From a bacterium (GTDB lineage Bacteria; Krumholzibacteriota; Krumholzibacteriia; LZORAL124-64-63), in assembly GCA_016703265.1 (NCBI GenBank), contig JADJCK010000002.1:1-64000 (forward strand): DNA of 64,000 nt, in the 5' to 3' direction. The notes under the pieces are model-generated. The model was not told where the DNA came from and did not search any database. It saw only the letters and a program-made list of their open reading frames with translations. The position numbers and the translations under genes were made by a program. Below, in pieces: positions 24,047 through 32,087 of the stretch (position 1 is the stretch's first letter; each line of letters begins with the position of its first letter).

Positions 24047-26329
24047 ATGTACCGCTGGCGATTCCGGCAACGCGAGCAGACGACGTCCACGGGCGCCGTC
24101 AAACCCGCGCGCCCGGTCGCCGCGCGTGCCGTTCCGCGCGGATCGGGACGGAACACCGGCGAGACGATCACCCCTGAACGCGCCACGGCCTGGGCGCTGG
24201 GCCTGGGCGCCGGGCTTCTCCTGCTGCACCTGGTGCTGTTCCCGCCGGTCCCGCGCCTGAGCGTGGACTTCCCGGCGGCAGGCGAGATCGCAGAGGGCGA
24301 GATCAGGGCGCCGTTCGCCTTCGACGGCCCGCTGCTGGACCGCGACGTCCAGATGGCCCGTCTCGAGCGGGTGGTGGAGCAGGCTCCGGTGCTGCGTGCG
24401 GTGCCGACCAGCGCTGCGGCCAATTCGGGCATGGAGATGTGGTTCGCCGCGCTGGCCGACGCACTGGCCGACTCGACCCTGCCCGTGGCTGACCGCCAGA
24501 GCCTCCTGGCCGTGCAGTTCCCCGGCGCCGCCGGCGAGCAGGTGCGCCACCTGCTGCGACCCGCGCGGCCGGATTCGCTGTTGCCGCGTTTGCGCCGGGC
24601 CTGGCACGTGGTGCGCGAGGGCGGCGTTGCCGACATGCTGCCTGCGGGTCGTTACGGACGCGTGATCGTGCTGACAGGGCAGGCCGAGAACCTGCGCGAA
24701 CGCGATCAGGTCAGCACCCAGGCCGACGTGCGCGAACGGTTGCTCACCGCCCTGCGCGAGACCGGCCTTGGCCCGGTCGAATCCGCGGAGGCCGCCGCGG
24801 TGATGCGCCCGCTGGTGACGCCGAACCTGATCTACGAGCCCCAGGAGACGCGGTCACGGCAGGAACTGGCGCGCGAGGCCGTGCCGCAGTCGCGGTCCTT
24901 CATCGCGAACGAGCGCATCATCGAGCGCGGCGTTCAGGTGACCGAGCAGCAGGCGCTGTGGCTGAAGGAACTCGAGCGGCGTCTGCGCAGCCGTGGCGGC
25001 GGCGAAGGCGGCGTCGACGTCGTTGCGCGCTATGTGTCGCGGGCGTTGCTGGTGGCAACGGCGCTGCTCCTGTACGGCTGGCTGGCCGGGCTGCATTTCC
25101 CCGGCAAGCTGCAGCAGCGGCGATTCCAGTGGGCCGTGGCCGTCATCCTGGCCCTGTACATGGCGGGAGCCGCCATCGCCATGTCGCGCCCGGCTCTGGG
25201 TCCGCTCGCCGTGCCGATCATCCTCATGGCGCTCCTGACGACGGTGCTCTTCAAGGGGCGCATCGGCTACACCACGACCCTGCTGGCGGTGACCATCCTC
25301 GCGGTACTGCCCGAGGTGAAGGCCGGCCATGTGTTCGCCTGGTACGTGCTCGGCATGGTCACCGTGATGTCGGTGCGCCGGGTGTACAAGCGCAGCCTGT
25401 TCTATCGCACCATCCTGCTGCTGACGTTCCTGTCGGTCACGCTGATCTTCCTGCTCGAACTGGGCGAAGGCCAGCGGCTGCAGCCGATCTACCTGGTGGG
25501 CCTGTTCATGCCCGTGCTGTCGGTGGCGTTCGGCCTGTTCGTGCTGCCGGTGGCGGAGCCGGTGATCGGCGTCTGTTCCGACCTGACGCTGCTCGAGCTG
25601 TCGGACCTGAACCACCCGTTGCTGCAGCGCATGGCCCTGGAGGCCCAGGGAACCTATCACCACAGCCAGGTCGTCGGCCAGCTGGCCGAGCACGCTGCGC
25701 GGGCCATCGACGCCAATGCGCTGCTGACGCGCGTCGGCGCGCTGTTCCATGACATCGGCAAGATGGAGAAGTCGGAATACTACGTGGAGAACCAGTCGCC
25801 GGGGAACAACCGCCACGACGAGCTGAGCCCTAGCATGAGCGCGCTGGTGATCGCCGCGCACGTCAAGGAGGGCATCGAGCTGGGCCGGCGGTGGCGCCTG
25901 CCGCAGATGGTGATCGACTTCATCCCCGAGCACCACGGCACCATGGTGATGGAGTACTTCTACCACAAGGCGCTCGAGGCCGACGGCGGCGAAACGGTCA
26001 AGGTCGACGACTTCCGCTATCCGGGGCCGCGGCCCCATTCACGCGAGACGGCCATCCTGATGCTGGCCGATGCCGTCGAAGCCGCGACACGGACCCTGGT
26101 CAAGCCGACGCCGAGCCGCATCAAGGAAATGACCAAGCAGATCATCGACAAGCGCATGCTGAGCGGCGAACTGGACGAGTCGGGCCTGTCGCTCAGCGAC
26201 ATCGCGCGCATTCGCGACGCGTTCGTGCCGCTGCTGACGGGCATCCATCACGCCCGGATCGTGTACCCGGGGCAGAAGGAAGGCGAACGCCCGCTGGACC
26301 GGCGCGCCGAACCGAGGGTGCGCTCATGA
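24047..26329 (+). CDS. 7TMR-HD family c-di-AMP phosphodiesterase-like membrane protein (PgpH/YqfF)
   Basis: 760-residue inner-membrane protein. One membrane segment (~48-65) is followed by an extracytoplasmic 7TMR-HDED-type domain (~70-320), a block of about seven membrane segments (~325-520) and a cytoplasmic HD domain (~530-700) with YHHSQVV at ~534 and HDIGK at ~568, followed by IPEHHGT. This is the PgpH architecture; PgpH hydrolyses c-di-AMP in Firmicutes. GGGAGG precedes ATG 24047. The order phoH, this gene, ybeY is widespread. Together with the YbbR-like protein upstream it hints at c-di-AMP signalling, but no cyclase is seen in the window. Confidence 0.92.
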   Translation: MYRWRFRQREQTTSTGAVKPARPVAARAVPRGSGRNTGETITPERATAWALGLGAGLLLLHLVLFPPVPRLSVDFPAAGEIAEGEIRAPFAFDGPLLDRDVQMARLERVVEQAPVLRAVPTSAAANSGMEMWFAALADALADSTLPVADRQSLLAVQFPGAAGEQVRHLLRPARPDSLLPRLRRAWHVVREGGVADMLPAGRYGRVIVLTGQAENLRERDQVSTQADVRERLLTALRETGLGPVESAEAAAVMRPLVTPNLIYEPQETRSRQELAREAVPQSRSFIANERIIERGVQVTEQQALWLKELERRLRSRGGGEGGVDVVARYVSRALLVATALLLYGWLAGLHFPGKLQQRRFQWAVAVILALYMAGAAIAMSRPALGPLAVPIILMALLTTVLFKGRIGYTTTLLAVTILAVLPEVKAGHVFAWYVLGMVTVMSVRRVYKRSLFYRTILLLTFLSVTLIFLLELGEGQRLQPIYLVGLFMPVLSVAFGLFVLPVAEPVIGVCSDLTLLELSDLNHPLLQRMALEAQGTYHHSQVVGQLAEHAARAIDANALLTRVGALFHDIGKMEKSEYYVENQSPGNNRHDELSPSMSALVIAAHVKEGIELGRRWRLPQMVIDFIPEHHGTMVMEYFYHKALEADGGETVKVDDFRYPGPRPHSRETAILMLADAVEAATRTLVKPTPSRIKEMTKQIIDKRMLSGELDESGLSLSDIARIRDAFVPLLTGIHHARIVYPGQKEGERPLDRRAEPRVRS

Positions 26330-26875
26330 TCCTCGCCCTGGTCGACCGGAGACTGCAGAGGACGCCGTCCGCGGAAGCCGCACTGTGGGCGCCGTGGCCG
26401 GTCCTGGCGGACCTGGCCGCGGCCGTGGGGCCGGCCGATTGGCGCGTCGACCTGGTGCTCGTGGACGACGAGGCGATGACCGGGCTGAACCGTTCGTACC
26501 GGGCGGCCGACGGACCCACCGATGTGTTGTCCTTCTCCTTACCTGCTCGAGGATGCGGTCGCCGGCGAGGCGGCGGCGATCCGGGCCGGCGAGCGGGGTG
26601 CGCGGCGCGACCTGTGGCTGGACCCGCAGGAGCCCGGCGCCGAGGCTTCGCCGCTGGCGGGCGAGGTGATCCTGGCCCCGGTGTTCATCACGGAACGGTG
26701 CCGCGAACGGGATTGGGCGCCGGACCACGAAATGGCATTGCTCGTGGTGCACGGGTGCCTGCATATTCTCGGTTGGGAACACGAGCTAGAGGCGGATCGC
26801 CAGGCCATGCTGGCCCTGGAAACCGCCGTGCTGCACGGATGCGGCCTGCCGCATCCGCTCGCCAAAGGGGACTGA
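26326..26875 (+). CDS. ybeY: YbeY endoribonuclease, broken by a +1 frameshift
   Basis: YbeY is a metal-dependent RNase in 16S rRNA maturation and ribosome quality control. The first frame starts at ATG 26326 (overlapping the upstream TGA as ATGA) and runs through NRSYRAADGPTDVLSFS, the conserved block that should lead to the body. Beyond ~26539 it becomes nonsense. The rest lies in the next frame (YLLEDAV onward) and includes GEVILAP and the zinc motif HGCLHILGWEHE (H-x3-H-x5-H), ending at 26875. One extra T at 26539/26540 (TCCTTAC instead of TCCTAC) restores a single frame; in the current frame the site is a rare TTA codon. Given the gene's near-essential role, an assembly indel is the simplest view; programmed frameshifting is possible. 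Confidence 0.85.
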
Positions 26876-26879
26876 TCCC

Positions 26880-28202
26880 TTGATCGCCATCGTCACTGCA
26901 CAGGGAACCGGATCGGCGCTGGTCCTGGCGCTCGCCGCCTGGGGTTCAGCCATGCTCCTGAGCGGCCTCCTGGCGGCCCATTACCGGGTCAGCGGCCTGT
27001 TCCACAACGGGCTGCTCGAGGACCGCCCGCTCGGGGCGGCGTTGAACAACTACCTGGCCCACGACCGGCGCTTCCAGGTCACCATCGGCGCGCTCTACCT
27101 CGGCTGTTCGCTGGTCGGCGGCTGGACCCTTGGCCGCCTGCTGGAGGCCGTCTGGGCCGGCGCCGGCGGTGTCCGCTTTCTCGTCGTGTTCGGGATCGGC
27201 GCCACCCTGATCTGGACGCTGGGCGGCCTGCTCCTGCGTTCGCTGGCGGCCGGCGCCGCACTGGGCTATGCGCGTGTGGTCGGCACCATCGTCTTTCCGT
27301 TGTGCTGGCTGTTGCGGCCATGGGCGGCGTTGATGCTCGTGATCATGGACCGGGTCGACGACACCCTGTGGTCGGCCGACATGCAGCCGCACCTGTCGAC
27401 CGGCGAGATCCGCAGCCTGATGAGCGACGAGGGTGAGGACTCCGCGCTGGACGAGGACGAGCGCGAGATGATCCAGAGCATCTTCAATTTCCACGAGACC
27501 GCCGTGCGCGAGATCATGGTCCCGCGCATCGATGTCGTGGCCCTTGACGGCGACGCTTCGGTGCTCGAGGTCGTGCCGACGGTGATCGAGCAGGGCCATT
27601 CGCGCCTGCCCGTGTTCCAGGGCAGCGTGGACCGGGTGGTGGGCATCCTCTACTCGAAGGACCTGCTGCGGCTGGTGCAGGACGGGCGTTTCGTGGCTGC
27701 GGGGCGCAAGGTTGCCGACCTGGCGCGGCCGGCCTACTTCATCCCCGAAAGCAAGAAGATCGACGAGGTGCTCGACGAGTTCCGCTCCAAGCGGATCCAC
27801 ATGGCCGTCGTCATCGACGAGTACGGCGGCACGGCCGGGCTGGTGACGCTGGAGGACGTGATCGAGGAGATCGTCGGCGACATCGAGGACGAGTTCGACG
27901 AGCAGGAGGACCTGGTCACCTGGCTCGACGACCGCACGGTTCGACTGGACCCGAAGATCAACCTCGAGGAACTCGAGGAGATCCTGGGCGTGACCTTCGG
28001 CGATGCTGCCGGCGTCGAGGACAGCGAGACGCTCGGCGGCCTGGTATACGAGGCGGCCGGCAACGTGCCCCAGGCGGGCGAGGAGTTTGCCGTGGCCGGC
28101 TTCAGCGTCACCGTGGAGGACGTGGTGGACCAGCGCCTGCTGCGCGTGCTGTTGCGGGCGCCGGCGGCGATGCCCGGCTTCGCCCGCCGCGAGAGCGAAT
28201 GA
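26880..28202 (+). CDS. CNNM/CorC (HlyC)-family membrane protein with CBS pair
   Basis: 440-residue inner-membrane protein. The N-terminal DUF21/CNNM-like part has about four membrane segments (LVLALAAWGSAMLLSGLLA; FLVVFGIGATLIWTLGGLLL; VVGTIVFPLCWLL). Then come the conserved MIQSIFNFHETAVREIMVPRID, two CBS domains (~205-335) and a CorC/HlyC domain (~350-430). Relatives are implicated in magnesium or cobalt efflux. TTG 26880 is the start, with AAAGGGG upstream; it sits 4 bases after ybeY. A CorC-type gene beside ybeY is a common arrangement, and mgtE two genes downstream strengthens a magnesium theme. Confidence 0.9.
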   Translation: MIAIVTAQGTGSALVLALAAWGSAMLLSGLLAAHYRVSGLFHNGLLEDRPLGAALNNYLAHDRRFQVTIGALYLGCSLVGGWTLGRLLEAVWAGAGGVRFLVVFGIGATLIWTLGGLLLRSLAAGAALGYARVVGTIVFPLCWLLRPWAALMLVIMDRVDDTLWSADMQPHLSTGEIRSLMSDEGEDSALDEDEREMIQSIFNFHETAVREIMVPRIDVVALDGDASVLEVVPTVIEQGHSRLPVFQGSVDRVVGILYSKDLLRLVQDGRFVAAGRKVADLARPAYFIPESKKIDEVLDEFRSKRIHMAVVIDEYGGTAGLVTLEDVIEEIVGDIEDEFDEQEDLVTWLDDRTVRLDPKINLEELEEILGVTFGDAAGVEDSETLGGLVYEAAGNVPQAGEEFAVAGFSVTVEDVVDQRLLRVLLRAPAAMPGFARRESE

Positions 28203-28216
28203 AGGGAGGCCCCGGC

Positions 28217-28867
28217 ATGCTTGGATTCCTGCGGCGCAACCTCCTGACCGGTGTCCTGGCCATCACGCCGCTGGCCCTCACGCTGTGGGTGCTCTGGCGC
28301 CTGTACGGCTTCATTGCCGGAATGCTCCGCCCGCTGCTGAGCAAGCTGCCCTACGTCAGCGAGCACTATCCCGAGTTCGCGCTGACGCTGCTGGGCGTGG
28401 CCGCGTTCGTGCCCATCCTCGTGCTGCTGGGCCTGTTCACGCGCAACCTGGCGGGGAGGGCGTTCTTCGGTTTCGTCGACCGGGTCTTCGATCGCATCCC
28501 GCTGGTGAAGGGCCTGTTCACCACGTTCAAGCAGATCGCCGGCGTCTTCGGCAAGAACCAGGGACAGTCGTTCAAGAAGGTGGTGCTGGTGGCCTTCCCG
28601 CACCCCGGGAGCTGGGCGCTGGCCTTCGTGACACGTGACGAGTCCGACTCCGATCTGGTGGCCGTGTTCCTGCCGACCACGCCGAATCCGACTTCGGGCT
28701 TCCTGCTCCTGCTGCCCCGCGAACAGACGCGGGCCGTCAGCCTGACGGTGGAAGAGGCGATCAGGTTGATCGTCTCGGGCGGTTCGATCATGACCGCGGC
28801 GCAGGTTGCCGCGATCGGGGCACCCGTCCAGCCGAAGCCCACGGGGCCTGCGGGAGGTGCGGCGTGA
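28217..28867 (+). CDS. DUF502 family membrane protein
   Basis: 216-residue protein with two strong membrane segments (GVLAITPLALTLWVLWRLYGF and FALTLLGVAAFVPILVLLGLF) and the DUF502 signature around IPLVKGLFTTFKQIAGVF and VLVAFPHPGSWALAFVT. DUF502 function is unknown. I chose ATG 28217 because GGGAGG lies 7 bases upstream; an in-frame ATG at 28199 overlaps the previous stop and cannot be excluded. The C-terminus overlaps the GTG of mgtE, so it is coupled to magnesium-transport genes. Confidence 0.85.
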   Translation: MLGFLRRNLLTGVLAITPLALTLWVLWRLYGFIAGMLRPLLSKLPYVSEHYPEFALTLLGVAAFVPILVLLGLFTRNLAGRAFFGFVDRVFDRIPLVKGLFTTFKQIAGVFGKNQGQSFKKVVLVAFPHPGSWALAFVTRDESDSDLVAVFLPTTPNPTSGFLLLLPREQTRAVSLTVEEAIRLIVSGGSIMTAAQVAAIGAPVQPKPTGPAGGAA

Positions 28868-30342
28868 CCGACGACGAACTCGATCCGCGCCGGACCCCGG
28901 CCGCCGGCGGTGGCGCCGACGGGGGCCAGGACGAGCGGGTTGATGAGCGGCCGGACGAGCGCGTGCTCGACCCTGCGAACCTCGACGCCGAGCGCCAGGC
29001 CCTGGGCCAGCGTTTCGTGGCACTGCTCGACGGTGGCCGCGACGACGAGGTCCGCTCCCTGGCCGACGAACTTTCGCCCGGCGACCTGGCCGAGATCCTG
29101 CGCCCGCTGGACGTGGCCGACACGGCCCGGCTGCTGCGCCTGCTGCCGCCCGACCCGGTGGCCGAGGTGCTGCTGGAGATCGACAACCGCAGCCTCAGTG
29201 CGCTGCTGACGCTCCTGGACGTCGACGCCATCGCCGACATCGTCGAGGAGATGCCGTCGGACGACGCGACCGACCTTCTCGGGGAACTCGAACCGCAGCA
29301 CGCCGAGCAGATCATGGCGGCCATGGAAGAGGCCGAGCGCTCGGAAGTGGCTGACCTGCTGCAGTACAGCCCGGAGACCGCCGGCGGTCTCATGGGCAAG
29401 GAGTTCACCGCGTGTACCGAGGAGCAGACCTGCCAGGATGCCGTGTCGCTGCTGCGTGGATTGGACCAGGATGACCTCGAGGAGACCCACGCACTGTTCG
29501 TGGTCGACCAGCGCGGTCGCCTGACCGGGCAGCTGCCGCTGACGGTGCTGCTGCTGGCGGACCGTTCCGCGCTCGTCGTCGACGTGATGGAACACGAGCC
29601 GCTGTACGTGTCGGTGGACCTGGACCAGGAGGAAGTGGCCGGCTTCTTCATGACCCACGACCTGATCACGCTGCCGGTGGTGGACCACCAGATGAAGCTG
29701 GTCGGCCGCATCACGGCCGACGACGTGATGGACGTCATGGAAGAGGAGGCCACCGAGGACTTCTCGCGCCTGGCAGGCGTGAGTGTCGCCGAGTACGGCG
29801 AGCAGTCGGCCCTGCGCGTGGCGCGTTCGCGGCTGCCCTGGCTCCTGGGCGCCCTGCTCGGTGAGCTCGGGGCGGTGCTTGTGCTGCGGCACTTTGAGCA
29901 GAGCCTGCAGACGATGGTGGCGCTGGCCTTCTACATCCCCATGATGATGGCCCTGGCGGGCAATGTCGGCATCCAGACCTCGTCCGTTGTGGTGCGCGGC
30001 CTGGCCACGGGCGAACTGCCCATCTACCGCATCGGCCGCCATCTGGGGCGCGAACTGATGACGGCCGGGCTGGTCGGCGTGTCGATCTCGATCAGCCTCT
30101 CGGGGCTCTCGTATCTTCTCAGCGGGAACGTCTATCTCTCTGCTGTTCTGGGTGTTGCGATGCTCCTGGTCGTGCTGATGTCGGCCATGGTCGGTACGGG
30201 CATCCCGCTCGTCCTGAACAAGCTGGGCATCGACCCCGCCGTGGCCACCGGCCCGTTCATCACCACCACCAACGATCTCTTCGGCCTGCTGATCTACCTG
30301 GGGCTGGCCTCCCTGATGTTGAGCCTGGGCACGGGCGGCTGA
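28864..30342 (+). CDS. mgtE: MgtE-type magnesium transporter
   Basis: 492-residue magnesium channel/transporter. The disordered N-terminus (~1-40, Asp/Gly/Arg-rich) precedes the MgtE_N superhelical domain (~45-160: DLAEILRPLDVADTARLLRLLP, EEMPSDDATDLLGEL), the CBS pair that senses cytoplasmic magnesium (~165-290), a plug helix and five membrane helices (~320-490) containing the MMALAGNVGIQTS and TGIPLVL signatures of the pore. Start GTG 28864 overlaps the previous stop by 4 bases (GTGA). Length and order are typical of the family. Confidence 0.95.
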   Translation: MTDDELDPRRTPAAGGGADGGQDERVDERPDERVLDPANLDAERQALGQRFVALLDGGRDDEVRSLADELSPGDLAEILRPLDVADTARLLRLLPPDPVAEVLLEIDNRSLSALLTLLDVDAIADIVEEMPSDDATDLLGELEPQHAEQIMAAMEEAERSEVADLLQYSPETAGGLMGKEFTACTEEQTCQDAVSLLRGLDQDDLEETHALFVVDQRGRLTGQLPLTVLLLADRSALVVDVMEHEPLYVSVDLDQEEVAGFFMTHDLITLPVVDHQMKLVGRITADDVMDVMEEEATEDFSRLAGVSVAEYGEQSALRVARSRLPWLLGALLGELGAVLVLRHFEQSLQTMVALAFYIPMMMALAGNVGIQTSSVVVRGLATGELPIYRIGRHLGRELMTAGLVGVSISISLSGLSYLLSGNVYLSAVLGVAMLLVVLMSAMVGTGIPLVLNKLGIDPAVATGPFITTTNDLFGLLIYLGLASLMLSLGTGG

Positions 30343-30344
30343 GC

Positions 30345-31169
30345 ATGGGCGTCGTCACCAGGCCGTCGGCCGCCACCGACGCGCTCGTGCTGCGGGCGTG
30401 GCCGTGCGGCGAGACGAGCGCCATTGCCTCCCTGCTGACCCGTGACCACGGCTACGTGAAGGTGATCGCCAAGGCCGCACGGCGACCGTTGTCGACCCTG
30501 CGACCGCTGGTGGAGCCCGGCCGCCTGGTATCCGTCGAATTCAGCCTCGATCCGGTGCGCGAACTGCAGTACCTGCGCGGCGGCAGCGTCGAGCTCGATC
30601 CGCTCGGCCCGGCGCCCACGCTCGAGCTTTCGGCGTACCTGCTGGGTGCGCTCGAACTGGTCGATCGCTGCCGCCCGGCGGGCGCCCTGGTGCGCGACGA
30701 TCCTGGCGGCGCCGCCGAACTGTTCGGGGTTTGCGACGCCTTTCTGCGGATGTTATCCTCAGGGGCCGGATCCGAGCCGGTCGTGGTTTTCTTCGCTTTC
30801 GAGTGGGAGCTGCTCGACCGCCACGGGGTGTCGCCTGAACTGTCCAGGTGCTGCACCTGCGGCGCGTCCCGCGAGAGTGTTCCGGTGGCGACACGACGTT
30901 TCAGCGCCGCCGAAGGCGGACTGATGTGCGGCGAGTGCGCGCGCGGCGGCGCCGACGAAGGCTGTCGCGCCCTCGGCGACGAGGCGCTGGCCGTGTTCGA
31001 CGCCCTCGAGGGCGGCGGGCTCGACGGTGCGCGCGGGCTGGCCTTGACGCCGGTCGGCCGCCGCGAGGTGGGCGGCCACCTGCACCGGTTCCTTGGTTAC
31101 CACCTGCCGGGCTACCGGCTGCCGGCGGCGCTCGACCTGTTGCGCGCGGGCAAGGCGAGTGCTTCCTGA
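30345..31169 (+). CDS. recO: DNA repair protein RecO
   Basis: 274-residue recombination mediator that loads RecA on SSB-coated single-stranded DNA with RecR/RecF. An N-terminal OB fold (~10-85: TDALVLRAWPCGETSAIASLLTRDHG with KAARRP) is followed by a helical domain and a four-Cys zinc finger (CCTCG at ~169 and CGEC at ~195). It starts two bases after mgtE and precedes glyQ by 30 bases. RecO next to glyQ-glyS is a conserved neighbourhood in many bacteria; the GTPase gene era often found here is missing. Confidence 0.9.
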   Translation: MGVVTRPSAATDALVLRAWPCGETSAIASLLTRDHGYVKVIAKAARRPLSTLRPLVEPGRLVSVEFSLDPVRELQYLRGGSVELDPLGPAPTLELSAYLLGALELVDRCRPAGALVRDDPGGAAELFGVCDAFLRMLSSGAGSEPVVVFFAFEWELLDRHGVSPELSRCCTCGASRESVPVATRRFSAAEGGLMCGECARGGADEGCRALGDEALAVFDALEGGGLDGARGLALTPVGRREVGGHLHRFLGYHLPGYRLPAALDLLRAGKASAS

Positions 31170-31199
31170 GGTCGACAGGTCCACGAAGGGTCATCGAGC

Positions 31200-32087
31200 A
31201 TGATGGAATACCAGCGGATGATCGCCCGGCTGCAGCAGTTCTGGATCGATTACGGTTGCGTGGTCGTCCAGCCCTACAACAGCGAAGTGGGCGCCGGCAC
31301 CTTCAATCCCAACACGTTCCTGCGCTCGCTGGGGCCGGAGCCGTGGAAGGTCGCCTACGTCGAGCCGAGCAAGCGGCCGAAAGACGGCCGCTACCTCGAG
31401 AATCCGAATCGCGTGCACCAGTTCCTGCAGTACCAGGTGCTGCTCAAGCCGAACCCGGAGGACAGCCAGGGGCTGTACCTCGAGTCGCTGCGCGCCATCG
31501 GCATCAAGGCCGAGGAGCACGACATCCGTTTCGTCGAGGACGACTGGGAGTCGCCGACCCTGGGCGCCGCCGGCCTCGGCTGGGAAGTCTGGCTCGACGG
31601 GATGGAAGTCAGCCAGTTCACCTACTTCCAGCAGGTGGGCGGCGTGCGCTGCCAGCCGGTGTCGGTGGAACTGACCTACGGGCTGCTGCGCCTGTGCATG
31701 TTCATCCAGGGCGTGAACCACGTGAAGGATCTGCTCTGGGGCGGCGGACTTACGTGGGGCGAGGTGCAGGGCCAGTTCGAGCGCGAGTACTCCGCCTTCA
31801 ATTTCGAGCATGCGGACATCGAACTGTACCGCCGCTTCTTCGATGACCGCGAACGCGAGGCGAAGCAGCTGCTCGAGGCCGGGCTCGTGTACCCGGGCTA
31901 CGACGCGGTCATCAAGTGCAGTCATTTCTTCAACGTGCTCGAGGCCCGCGGCGCCATTTCGGTGACCGAGCGCACCGGCTACATCGCGCGCGTGCGCAAC
32001 CTGGCCCGCCTGGCGGCCACCAGTTACGTCGACAGTCGTGAACGCATGGGCTTCCCGCTGCTGAAGAACCAGGAGCCGACCCGATGA
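31200..32087 (+). CDS. glyQ: glycyl-tRNA synthetase alpha subunit
   Basis: 295-residue catalytic subunit of the bacterial heterotetrameric (alpha2beta2) GlyRS. The whole protein matches the family: WIDYGCVVVQPYNSEVGAGTFNP, RPKDGRYLENPNRVHQFLQYQV, the class II active-site region DDWESPTLGAAGLGWEVW and VELTYGLLRLCMF. ATG 31200 and 31203 are adjacent; the Shine-Dalgarno is weak. It overlaps glyS by 4 bases (ATGA), fitting one-to-one subunit synthesis. Confidence 0.97.
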   Translation: MMEYQRMIARLQQFWIDYGCVVVQPYNSEVGAGTFNPNTFLRSLGPEPWKVAYVEPSKRPKDGRYLENPNRVHQFLQYQVLLKPNPEDSQGLYLESLRAIGIKAEEHDIRFVEDDWESPTLGAAGLGWEVWLDGMEVSQFTYFQQVGGVRCQPVSVELTYGLLRLCMFIQGVNHVKDLLWGGGLTWGEVQGQFEREYSAFNFEHADIELYRRFFDDREREAKQLLEAGLVYPGYDAVIKCSHFFNVLEARGAISVTERTGYIARVRNLARLAATSYVDSRERMGFPLLKNQEPTR

